Assembly: GCA_009731375.1 (NCBI GenBank)
Contig: BJOX01000293.1
Coordinates: 570,608-598,804 of the forward strand
Direction of reading: 5' to 3'
DNA length: 28,197 nucleotides
Origin: Paulinella micropora
Lineage: Eukaryota > Cercozoa > Imbricatea > Euglyphida
Position 1 is the first letter of the stretch. Each line of letters opens with the position of its first letter. The notes under the pieces were generated by a model. The model was not told where the DNA came from. It saw nothing but the letters and a program-made list of their open reading frames with translations, and did not search any database. Below are positions 1-28,197 of the stretch, piece by piece. Position numbers and translations under genes: made by a program.

Positions 1-96
<96 letters not shown>

Positions 97-166
97 CTTC
101 TGGCCTGGCGGGCCAGCACAAGCTTACTTACTTACTTTAGATTCACATATACATACATACAATCGG
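1..166 (+). repeat. (CT)n microsatellite and intron end
   Basis: About 93 bp of (CT)n, then ordinary intron sequence with short ACTT and ATAC runs, ending at the acceptor CGGCAG before exon 170-234. Confidence 0.85.
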
Positions 167-169
167 CAG

Positions 170-9997
<9,828 letters not shown>

Positions 9998-10945
9998 TAA
10001 TGACATTATAGACTCTGAAAGGAGGAGGGGGGGGGGGGGGGGGAAGGGAANNNNNNNNNNGAAGGGAGGCTTGGAGAATGGCGGGAGTGAAAAGGAGAGG
10101 GATAGGAGAAAGAGGGAAATATAATACTAATATCAAGTCGGCCATACCATTAGAGGACACTTCACTACTAGCCTGTAGTAGAGACTGTCATTGGCAGTAA
10201 GCATATCAGGAGCCGCGGCGCTTCATGTTGTACAGTCAGATTTCCACCTCTCATGCAACTCAATGGCAACGGCGGACTCGTATGCTCAGACCTTTGTTTT
10301 TCTTGTGTAAATATCATTCTCAATGACTCACTGGAGTATGGTACTGTAATCAAAACTCTACTAGAGTCAAGTCACAGGTTTTTATGCAAAGTAATAATTG
10401 CCAGTGTGAAGAACGACTGCTATAAACTTAGCTGAATCAAATTAAATCAAGCCTCCCTTGACTTGCGGACTGTTACATGGACTTGAAATTGCAGCGCGGC
10501 ACTGACGCTGAACTTATTGAGCGTGCTCACGGCAATCTACTTTGCAATCATATTTTTTCGTCTTCCCACTCACCCCTACGAGTGGCAAGTTTCTGAGACT
10601 AGATGCCACTGTATTATTTTTTAAAATACTTCAATATATTTTGGATTTCTTTTCCAAGGCAGTCGCAGTCACAAGTTCAAGTGTCACTGTGACTTAAAAA
10701 AAAAAGATAATGTCACTATGACCGCCCCTATGCCGGTAATCAAGTTACATATGTGTTAAAAGTCGTTTGACAGTGTGGACGGCGGGAAAAAAAAAGTACG
10801 ATAGGCGGCCTGATCCGCATGTCAGTGGCGGTAGTGCTGCAGCTGGCGTTACTAGTAGTGACATGGCTCGGACATCTAGCCCAGTGTGGCGCCTTTATCC
10901 ATGGTTGTGCCAGGACTGCTTCTCCTTGAATTTTACCATCCCTAT
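9998..10945. other. Unique DNA downstream of the first gene; poly-G with 10 N
   Basis: G run 10027-10043 and N 10051-10060, then about 880 bp of unique sequence. I see no gene apart from hairpin motif copy 1. Confidence 0.5.
10566..10590 (-). repeat. Dispersed hairpin motif, copy 1
   Basis: On the minus strand ACTTGCCACTCGTAGGGGTG plus AGTGG. Six-pair stem CCACTC/GAGTGG with an 8 nt loop. Confidence 0.55.
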
Positions 10946-10946
10946 G

Positions 10947-11023
10947 AGTTCTTCTTCTTCTTCTTCTTCTTCTTCTTCTTCTTCTTCTTCTTCTTCTTCT
11001 TCTTCTTCTTCTTCTTCTTCTCC

Positions 11024-11055
<32 letters not shown>

Positions 11056-11359
11056 CTTCTTCTTCTTCTTCTTCAGTCTTCTTCTTCTTCTTCTTCTTCT
11101 TCTTCTTCTTCTTCTTCTTCTTCTTCTTCTTCTTCTTCTTCTTTTTCTTCTTCTTCTTCTTCTTCTTCTTCTCAAATTCTTTTTCTTCTTCTTTTTCTTC
11201 TTCTTCTTCTTCTTCTTCTTCTTCTTCTTCTTCTTCTTCTTCAAGGCTTCTTCTTCTTCTTCTTCTTCTTCTTCTTCTTCTTCTTCTTCTTCTTCTTCTT
11301 CTTCTTCTTCTTCTTCTTCTTCTTCTTCTTCTTCTTTTTCTTCTTCTTCTTCTTCTTCT

Positions 11360-11406
<47 letters not shown>

Positions 11407-11432
11407 TTCTTCTTCTTCTTCTTCTTCTTCCT
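10947..11432 (+). repeat. (TTC)n / (GAA)n tract, about 485 bp
   Basis: About 160 TTC triplets with a few interruptions (TCAGTC, CAAATTC, CAAGGC). One strand is almost wholly pyrimidine. Confidence 0.95.
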
Positions 11433-12339
<907 letters not shown>

Positions 12340-12512
12340 CGTTGGTAGTAGAATAACTACGTTTACTATTAGTGATTACTTTGTGACTGGTAAGTAATTT
12401 ATTCGCATAGTTGAATGACCGTATAGTTCTAGTCAATGATTGAATGGTAACGGACGTAACGGTCTATATTGGCATTCAGGATTGAACAATAACAATTGTG
12501 TAATAATTACAG
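12340..12512 (+). repeat. 5' LTR copy (truncated by internal deletion)
   Basis: Direct repeat of 13433-13607, starting CGTTGGTAG. The 3' half of the LTR is missing because the deletion joins it to RNase H sequence. Confidence 0.75.
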
Positions 12513-12819
12513 TATTTTGCATTATATCCTGTCACGGAAAGGATTGGCTATCCGATATATCACGGAAGAATTAGATTTAGCACAGAAAGGACAGATAGAG
12601 CTTTATGAAGATAATGCACAGACTATCTTAGCAGCAGCAAGGGGAATGTCAGGACCACGCACTAAACACTTACCCCTAGAACTTCATTTCATTCATCACG
12701 CACAGAGAGACAATAAGATTAAATTTGTAAAGGTAGGAACTAAGAAACAAATCACAGACGTACTAACCAAACATGTTCCTAAGGATCAATTTGAATATCT
12801 CGTTAGTAAGTTATGGTAA
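12513..12819 (+). pseudogene. Copia polyprotein remnant: RNase H C-terminal part, frameshifted
   Basis: The main frame ends at TAA 12817-12819 and shows the typical copia RNase H series: AIRYITEELDL, LYEDNAQ (catalytic-site region), RTKHL, HFIHHA, then VGTKKQITDVLTK near the end. The bases just upstream, from 12513, read YFALYPVTE in a different frame; this corresponds to the family's conserved EYxAL segment, so there is a frameshift near 12540. Nothing of the earlier polyprotein domains remains. The element cannot move on its own in this state. Confidence 0.8.
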
Positions 12820-13423
12820 ACTTGATCTATGATTTTATATCTCAAGTCTGCAAACTCACGCTAAATACGCAAATTTACGCAAGTCAACTTATGTTGTTCT
12901 TTTGTGAGTTTTCTCTCTTTGAAGTGTGCAGGAAGTGTCTTGCGCAGGTAGTTGAGCGGCATCTTGAAGCGATGTTCCCGTCGAAGTAGAAGTCGAGCGC
13001 GAAAGCGAGGCGTGTGGACTCACCACCATCGATCGTATATCGCGGCAAGAGCGCCGGCTCGGAGCATGGACATCAGCCGTCAGAGCGGTCTTCGCGGCGA
13101 GTAGTTTTCATCAAGTTTTCTGCGGAATGGCATAATTAACTAACTATATGTGACTCGTTGAGTCAGGAATGTAATTCAGTAACGCCGACGGTACGAGTTT
13201 GATCAACTTGGAGGACCTATGCTGAAGCTTTAATCGACAAGGTCGAGATGTCAACTTGACAAAGAAGCGGCAACGTTGGACTGGACAAGGATGGCGATTT
13301 CTCAGTTTTGTGACCAAACATCATTTCAGTACTAATTGGAATGGCGGCCATCATCGCATCGCTATAGTTATTAATCGTAGATGTATTGATTGGTAACTTC
13401 AATTTGCATATCGACATAGAACT

Positions 13424-13432
13424 AAGGGGGAG
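13424..13432 (+). other. Polypurine tract before the 3' LTR
   Basis: AAGGGGGAG directly abuts the 3' LTR start, the usual place and sequence for the plus-strand primer of copia elements. Confidence 0.6.
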
Positions 13433-13815
13433 CGTTGGTAGGATAAGGTGACTACGTTTACTATTAGTCACCTGATTACTTTGTGACTGTTAAGTAATTT
13501 ATTCGTATAGTCGAATGACAGTATAGTTCTACTCAATAATGGTAACGGACGTAACGGTCTATATTGGCATTCAGGATTGGACAATAACAATTGTGTAATA
13601 ATTACAGTCGTGCGGACAGACCTTATTTCAGTTTCGCTATTACCTTTGAGTTTGTCAGTTCTGTTATATACTTGCGGATTAAAAGCCGGTGTCGATTGCC
13701 GGCATCGTGGCTTCTAACGGAGTCCCTCAGCAAACCGGAGTGTAAAGGTATTAGGTCCGTGAGTGACCGGGTAATTACCTAATCAACGACTACAGACCTG
13801 TCTCCTTATTACAGA
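13433..13815 (+). repeat. 3' LTR copy
   Basis: Begins CGTTGGTAGGATAAGG right after a purine tract. The first 175 bp match the upstream copy; the rest (R/U5-like) is single copy here. A TATATA lies near 13655. The right boundary is uncertain. Confidence 0.6.
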
Positions 13816-13822
13816 TTCAAGT

Positions 13823-14112
13823 AGTATTGCTGTTGACATTCAAGACAAAAAAAAATTTGTTTTTATGTTTCGAGTCAAGTGTGTCAGATTTTCGGTTTTG
13901 GTTGGAATTTTGATTTTGGTTGGAAATTAAAAAATTTCAAATTAACTGCTATATTCATCCGCAAAACATCATAAATTTTCGCAAAATGTTAACGTTAAAT
14001 TGGGAAATTTAAATTTTTGTCAGAAAAATGAAAAACTGTCACAAAAATGAAAATCTAACACAAAAACGGAAAAATAATATTTTTTGTTGTCTTGAATGTC
14101 AACAGCAATATC
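13823..14112. mobile_element. MITE-like foldback element with TA flanks
   Basis: A perfect 23 bp inverted repeat closes an AT-rich non-coding stretch: 13825-13847 (contains TGCTGTTGACATTCAAG) and 14088-14110. Adjacent inner bases are also A/T-complementary. The repeat can be read as TA followed by TTGCTGTTGACATTC, with TA at the other end, which fits the TA target duplication of Tc1/mariner-type non-autonomous elements. No transposase frame is present. The family is inferred from the TA only. Confidence 0.5.
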
Positions 14113-14719
14113 GCTAAGATCTTCGGCGGATACTGTAATTAACAAGCAACTGACACATCTCACCAGGTATCTATGACATTCTCTCTCGAACCCAATATGC
14201 TTTCCGACCACACTCAAACACGATAATCACCAGCGTAGGTTTTGAGCATCGACAGGTTGCAGAAAGTGCAGCAGGTCACTGTCAATCACATCCTTGGCAC
14301 ACAGACTGACCGCAGAGGCGTCCTCGAGCATCCAATACAACCACCACCGAATGGCTAACGAATGGTGATGGGCGGAATGTGCTTCCTAACTAGCATCATC
14401 GTCCTACTCTCAAATGATAGTAATATTATCATCGGAAAATAAGCAATAGAGATGAACCTCTGAGATTAGACAATATTAATATCAGTTAATAGCAACAGAC
14501 ACAAAACGCAAACACACACACACACACAGTTGCGTCTCTTACAGCTTATGTGATATGTCCTAACAATTCTACATCAACATAGAGTTGTGTGTTCCTATTT
14601 CCTAACACACAATCAATGTTTATCCCCCTCTCCCTAAGGAAGAGAGCAACTAAGTCAAGCAAACCTTGAATATTTTTCCACTTATTAATAACAACTCAAG
14701 TTTTAATAATAAAGAACCC

Positions 14720-14748
14720 TTGCTCTTCCGACCGTAGAGATGAAGAGG
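14720..14748 (+). repeat. Dispersed hairpin motif, copy 2 (divergent stem)
   Basis: The stem is CTCTTC/GAAGAG instead of CCACTC/GAGTGG, while the loop keeps CGTAGAGAT. Both arms have changed together. Confidence 0.45.
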
Positions 14749-15430
14749 ACTATGTTGACATAATTTTCTATACAAAATTCCGAAGTGACAGAGACGTCAA
14801 GAAAATTAAATAGAGAAAAACGTAAGAACTTTAGATTTTTGTGAACCTCACAGAAAGTAAAAGCAAAATCATATTCAACTTTTAGCGATTTCATATGTAT
14901 TAACATATAACAGGAACAGCTACTCTGACGCCTAGTCGTATCTCAACAGTAGAGGGACAGATCAAACATAAGAGATATAACTATATACTAATAAGTCACG
15001 TAGTAACGACAAGAACAACAGTTAATGCCACTATGTAATGTGAGGGCAGGCAGACAGCAGCACCAACTGCAGAAACTGGTCATCTTCTGGAGGGCAAAGA
15101 AGAATGATCAGGTGGGCAGCTGTTGAAAGCGAGAGAGGTGGTGGCTTCCTCACGCAGCAGGAAAGCTAGTGGCTGGCTGCTGAAGCAATTCGTGGGGAGC
15201 ACAAACGTTCCAGTCTAATGAAGGCAAGGACGATATGCTAGCTCATTTGAGAGCGAAAAAAAAAAAAAAAAAGTTTTGGATAACGGAAGGATACATACTC
15301 TCAGAGGGAGCCAGAGTATGGAAATAGCAAAAAAGCAATATGAAGCAAAGCAATCAGACTTTATTGTATTTGGCAATACTTTCTTAGCAAACTCAGGCCT
15401 TTTTCACCAATCAACTTTTAATAATAGAAT

Positions 15431-15456
15431 ACTTGCCATTCGTAGAGATGAGTGGG
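15431..15456 (+). repeat. Dispersed hairpin motif, copy 3
   Basis: ACTTGCCATTCGTAGAGATG plus AGTGG. The stem CCATTC/GAGTGG uses one G-T wobble. It is preceded by TTTTAATAATA, as is copy 2. Confidence 0.55.
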
Positions 15457-15680
15457 AAGCATAAGACGTAGAAGGGAAGCGGTAAATGGGGACTCACAGA
15501 GTCTTAGTCGGAAATAAAGTGGGGAGGGGGGGGGGGGGGGGGGGGGGAAAANNNNNNNNNNNNNNNNNNNNNNNNNNNNNNNNNNNNNNNNNNNNNNNNN
15601 NNNNNNNNNNNNNNNNNNNNNNNNNNNNNNNNNNNNNNNNNNNNNNNNNNNNNNNNNGGGGGGGGGGGGGGGGGGGGGGG

Positions 15681-16220
15681 GAAGGAGGGACAAGGCACAT
15701 TTAAAAGAAAAAAAGTAAAAAGGATTGAGAAACAAAAGAGAAGAAATGAAAAATAAATGGGGAGAGAAAACGGCTAGGAAGTGACTCTAAGCAACTAGAG
15801 GAGAAGAGAGAACAGAAAGAGCCTTGAAGAGAGCGAAAGGAAGGAAGGAGGAAACAAAAAGGTACAAGGGGAAGACCAGAGGTGCGAAGGCAGGAAGAGA
15901 AAGAAAAATAAAAGGCAGAGAAATGAAAAAATGAGAATAGAACGAAAACGAAAAGGAGGAAGAATGAAAAAGGGGGAACGAAAGGAAGGAGAGAAAAGGA
16001 GGGAAAGGAACGAGGGAGAGACACAAGGAAGAGCCAAGGGAAGCGAAAAGGAGAACACAAGAAGCAAACAAAGAAATACATGTACAAAAGGAGGCGGAAA
16101 CAAAAAGACGAACCACAGGCCGCGCAAAAGGCACAGGCCAGTGACCCCAACAAAAGCAAACAGCAACAACAGCAGAAACGGCAAGAAACAGAAACAACAA
16201 CAATGACTACAACGACAGCA
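15681..16220 (+). repeat. Purine-rich tract, about 540 bp
   Basis: Almost all A and G on the plus strand without a fixed period (GAAAGGA, AACAAAAGA types), turning to CAACAA-rich at 16150-16220. The long minus-strand frames rich in Ser, Phe and Leu come from this composition. Confidence 0.7.
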
Positions 16221-16240
16221 ACAAAAGTAAAGAGAAATAG

Positions 16241-16262
16241 CCTTGCCACTCGTAGAGATGTC
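16241..16262 (+). repeat. Dispersed hairpin motif, copy 4 (one arm lost)
   Basis: CCTTGCCACTCGTAGAGATG followed by TCATTG; the second stem arm has degenerated. Confidence 0.5.
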
Positions 16263-16537
16263 ATTGTTACGCAAGCATTGTTTTGATTGGGAAACGCCAG
16301 TATGAAAAGTCCCCGTAGTAATATCCCTTTTTTCACGTAAACAATTAGATATGTGAAATATTGAAGTTAACCAATCGCAGGGCCGGGTCCGATGAGTGGG
16401 CCGGCGGAACCATATTACTAAGTACGTAAACCAAAGTGAAATTAATGAGGCGAAGTGAGAAAGAAGAAAGGACAAGGAAGAATGCTACACTCGGTATAAA
16501 ACTTGATAAATTTTGAAAGTTGACTAAGTGACATTTT

Positions 16538-16563
16538 ACTTGCCACTCGTAGAGGTGAGTGGA
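16538..16563 (+). repeat. Dispersed hairpin motif, copy 5
   Basis: ACTTGCCACTCGTAGAGGTG plus AGTGG. Perfect six-pair stem and 8 nt loop. Confidence 0.55.
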
Positions 16564-16687
16564 AAATTTTAGAATGCAATCAGACAATAGCAAATTGAAA
16601 AAGAATGTGATTTTAAAGTTGGAGATATGCTTGCTGTTTGAATGTGGCTTGTTAATATTATTATCATGCGGAGAGAAGCTTGTGCGG

Positions 16688-26291
<9,604 letters not shown>

Positions 26292-27412
26292 AATAGCGCA
26301 CAATCAACATAGTAATATTTTTAGCTTGCGAAACTTACTTATTCATCTGACGGAACAGAAACGATAGGCGAGTCGTTGTTCTGAGACGAATTCTTCGCAT
26401 ATGACAGTCTCCAGACTTTCTGACGACTTGACTGAAAAAATCAGCCAATACGACCTTCGACTTCTCCTTCGAAGTCGGAAGCTGCTTTGAATTGTTGCCA
26501 AATTATGATAAGTCACGAAGATAATCACTCAGAGACTCTGAGTTTGAAACATGCCGGCCCATCGACGTTTGTTTTTTATCGAAAAATTACGGCCACTGCC
26601 AACCACAAAAAACAATTACCTCGTAGTTGCCAACATCTACCGTAATTTGCTGCCCTGCCGATCCAATAGGTTTTTTTTGACATTGTCGTTGAGGGGGGGT
26701 GGGTGCGCTCAGATGTCTTCCCACGCTCACCTTGGGTAACTTTCATTTGTAGCCGTCCTTATCCCCTGAGCTTCTCACTTGAAGAATCATTATTGATACA
26801 GGCATGTCTCTTGAACGTGTGAGTCATAAACTGTCGGCCGAGGAAGGGGAACGAGGGGGGGGGGGGGGGGGGGGGTNNNNNNNNNNAGTTTACGTCATGT
26901 TATACTGTACTATTCTATGTCATGGTATTAAATTTCATCAAATTATTTAATATTCATACTGTCTTGTTTTAATATCTTTCTACTGTCATGCTGAATGATA
27001 TGTTACGTAATGTTATGTTATGTTATGTCATGTAATGTCATGTTATGTTCTCTTATATTATCTTATGTTATGTTATGTTATGTTATGTTATGTCATGTTA
27101 TGTTATGTTAATGTTATGTCATGTTGTGTCATGTTATGTTGTGTTATGTTATGTTATGCTATTATGTTATGTTATGTTATGTTATGTTATGTTATGCTAT
27201 ATGTTATGTTATGTTACCTATGGGGGAGGGGGGGATAGAAGTATCAACTATACAATCTGTAGTACATTTACTACATTACATTCCGCATCACATCGACATA
27301 TAATAATTTAGAACGTATATTACATTAGATAGGTTGGGTTAGGCTGAATGGAGTGAAATGCACATGAATTGTCAAGCAAGCGCGCCAAGTGTGTGCTGTG
27401 GTCTTGTTGCAG
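26292..27412. promoter_or_regulatory. Divergent intergenic region, probable shared promoter area
   Basis: Lies between the start codon of the minus-strand transporter and the first visible exon of the plus-strand calponin-like gene. It contains a hairpin CGACTTC/GAAGTCG near 26458-26477, an inverted pair AAATTACGG/CCGTAATTT (about 26583 and 26639), poly-G 26855-26875 with 10 N and the pentamer array (ATGTT)n 27000-27215. No TATA box or start site can be fixed. An undetected 5' exon of the calponin-like gene may be inside. Confidence 0.35.
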
Positions 27413-27579
27413 GGTGGTGGTGACGCCCGAGGGCAGACGGTTGTTCGGGCTAGACGCTGAGCTCTACCTCAAGGTCTAGGTGTTTTTTGTATATGTAAGT
27501 GTTTTTGCATCTGAATATGTTTTTGGAAATGTACATGTTCATATACACACATATACAAATATATATACATATACATACA

Positions 27580-27610
<31 letters not shown>

Positions 27611-27635
27611 TATATATATACATATATATGTATAT

Positions 27636-27688
<53 letters not shown>

Positions 27689-28096
27689 ATATATTTGCAT
27701 ATGTATATGTTTTTGGAAATGTACATGTTTATACACACACACTCATATATATATACATACATATATATATAACATATATGAAATATACATGTATATATAT
27801 GTATAATATGGTATCTACATACATCACACACATATATATACATATATATATACAGTGTATATATATATATATGACATATATATATATAGATGCATATATA
27901 TGTATACACATATATATATACCACAAGAGAGAAAATTGTTCACAACTATGAGGGAAAACTCCCTGTACGTGCTTCGTTTTCAGCAAACTCGTACTGTGTG
28001 TGTGTGTGTGTGTTTATTCTTCAGGAGCAGAAGAGCCGCGACCGCGAGTTCGAGGACGCCATCATGGCCTGGGTGCAGGAGATCACCCAGCGGCCG
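27413..28096 (+). CDS. Calponin-homology (transgelin-like) protein, two N-terminal exons, partial at both ends
   Basis: Exon 27413-27473 (acceptor TTGCAG, donor AAG/GTCTAG) gives [20 protein letters not shown]. Exon 28025-28096 (acceptor CTTCAG, probable donor CCG/GTCAAC) gives [20 protein letters not shown] followed by TQRP. The join matches the start of transgelin/SM22/calponin proteins: a short leader, then GLDxEL..K, then a charged stretch, then (A/E)xxWI/VxxxTG, the first helix of the actin-binding calponin-homology domain. The rest of the domain lies beyond the window. The first exon starts in phase 2, so at least one more 5' exon exists; I could not find it between 26.3 and 27.4 kb. 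If the second donor is not used, the frame stays open to about 28130. The intron, about 0.55 kb, is mostly (AT)n. Expected role: actin binding in the cytoplasm (family knowledge). Confidence 0.6.
27502..27740 (+). repeat. Duplicated intron segment after calponin-like exon
   Basis: 27502-27550 and 27692-27740 share TATGTTTTTGGAAATGTACA followed by TGTTnATACACACA; about 150 bp of (AT)n-type repeat lies between them. Confidence 0.7.
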
Positions 28097-28197
28097 GTCA
28101 ACGCTGCACGCTACACTGCCAACCTAAGTTTGCAACTTGTGATTATATTTTGTTTCTCCTCTTCTCCACGCTCCGACCCCCATCCTGCCCCCCCCCC

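Larger units (their letters stand above)
12340..13815 (+). mobile_element. Decayed Ty1/copia LTR retrotransposon with large internal deletion
   Basis: Two direct copies of about 173 bp (12340-12512 and 13433-13607) start with CGTTGGTAG and end with TGTAATAATTACAG; they differ by a few substitutions and short indels. Between them lie the C-terminal RNase H region of a copia polyprotein, about 600 bp of non-coding DNA and a purine run directly before the second copy. The first LTR copy runs straight into RNase H sequence with no primer binding site, gag, integrase or reverse transcriptase. Everything between LTR base 173 and the RNase H domain has therefore been deleted. The right end of the 3' LTR is not fixed by a second copy; I place it near 13815 from composition only. 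Confidence 0.75.
14113..15680. other. Unique AT-rich intergenic DNA, poly-G and 106 N
   Basis: No confident gene. The minus-strand frame 14385-14227 is open and looks somewhat protein-like (WMLEDASAVSLCAKDVIDSD) but has no start or partner exon. Hairpin motif copies 2 and 3 lie here. G runs flank the N run 15552-15657. Confidence 0.5.

Noticed and set aside
14227-14385. 53-codon minus-strand frame that looks slightly protein-like
   Set aside because: No start codon context, no splice partners and no recognised domain; too short to call a gene.
15701-16336. 211-codon minus-strand frame
   Set aside because: Composition of the purine-rich tract gives Phe, Ser, Leu and Cys runs; no domain, no splice partners.
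26551-26739. 62-codon plus-strand frame as first exon of the calponin-like gene
   Set aside because: Its natural donor (CTACC/GTAATT) leaves phase 1, but the next exon needs phase 2; no homology seen.

Overview
Eukaryotic genomic window. It has spliced genes made of many very small exons (28 to 129 bp, apart from one 350 bp last exon) with GT..AG introns. Most of the bases lie in simple repeats: (ATGT)n, (ATCT)n, (CT)n, (GT)n, (AGT)n, (TTC)n, (AAT)n and a 3 kb hexanucleotide block. There are 12 runs of N, most beside poly-G or poly-C. Exons are G/C-ending in codon use and stand out clearly from the repeats. The host cannot be named from this. An intron-rich protist or invertebrate-like genome is likely; a calponin/transgelin-type gene leans towards an opisthokont-like lineage, but only weakly. 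Nearly all long open frames here are stop-free translations of microsatellites and are not genes.

Layout. (1) 170-9997, plus strand: the 3' part of a multi-pass membrane protein gene of unrecognised family, 12 proposed exons, all in consistent phase (219 codons including the stop). Its eleventh exon is preceded by an intron of about 3.2 kb that is almost pure hexamer repeat. (2) 10.0-16.6 kb: a gap between two convergent genes, mostly unique AT-rich DNA. It holds a long TTC tract, a decayed Ty1/copia element with two LTR copies, a MITE-like foldback element, a purine-rich tract and five scattered copies of a small hairpin motif. (3) 16688-26291, minus strand: a complete gene rebuilt by hand from 14 exons (1380 bp including stop, 459 residues) for a triose-phosphate/nucleotide-sugar transporter (SLC35/TPT family) with a long C-terminal tail. 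Its last intron carries six tandem tRNA-derived SINEs. (4) 27413-28096, plus strand: two exons of the N-terminal part of a calponin-homology (transgelin-like) protein that runs off the window. Genes 3 and 4 are divergent and their starts probably share the region 26.3-27.4 kb.

The most unusual pattern is at the exon edges. In both large genes at least nine exons have extra partial copies of their own edge lying on the intron side, in direct orientation, usually separated by microsatellite, and usually with the splice AG or GT still intact (up to five copies in a row). No metabolic link between the three genes is evident.
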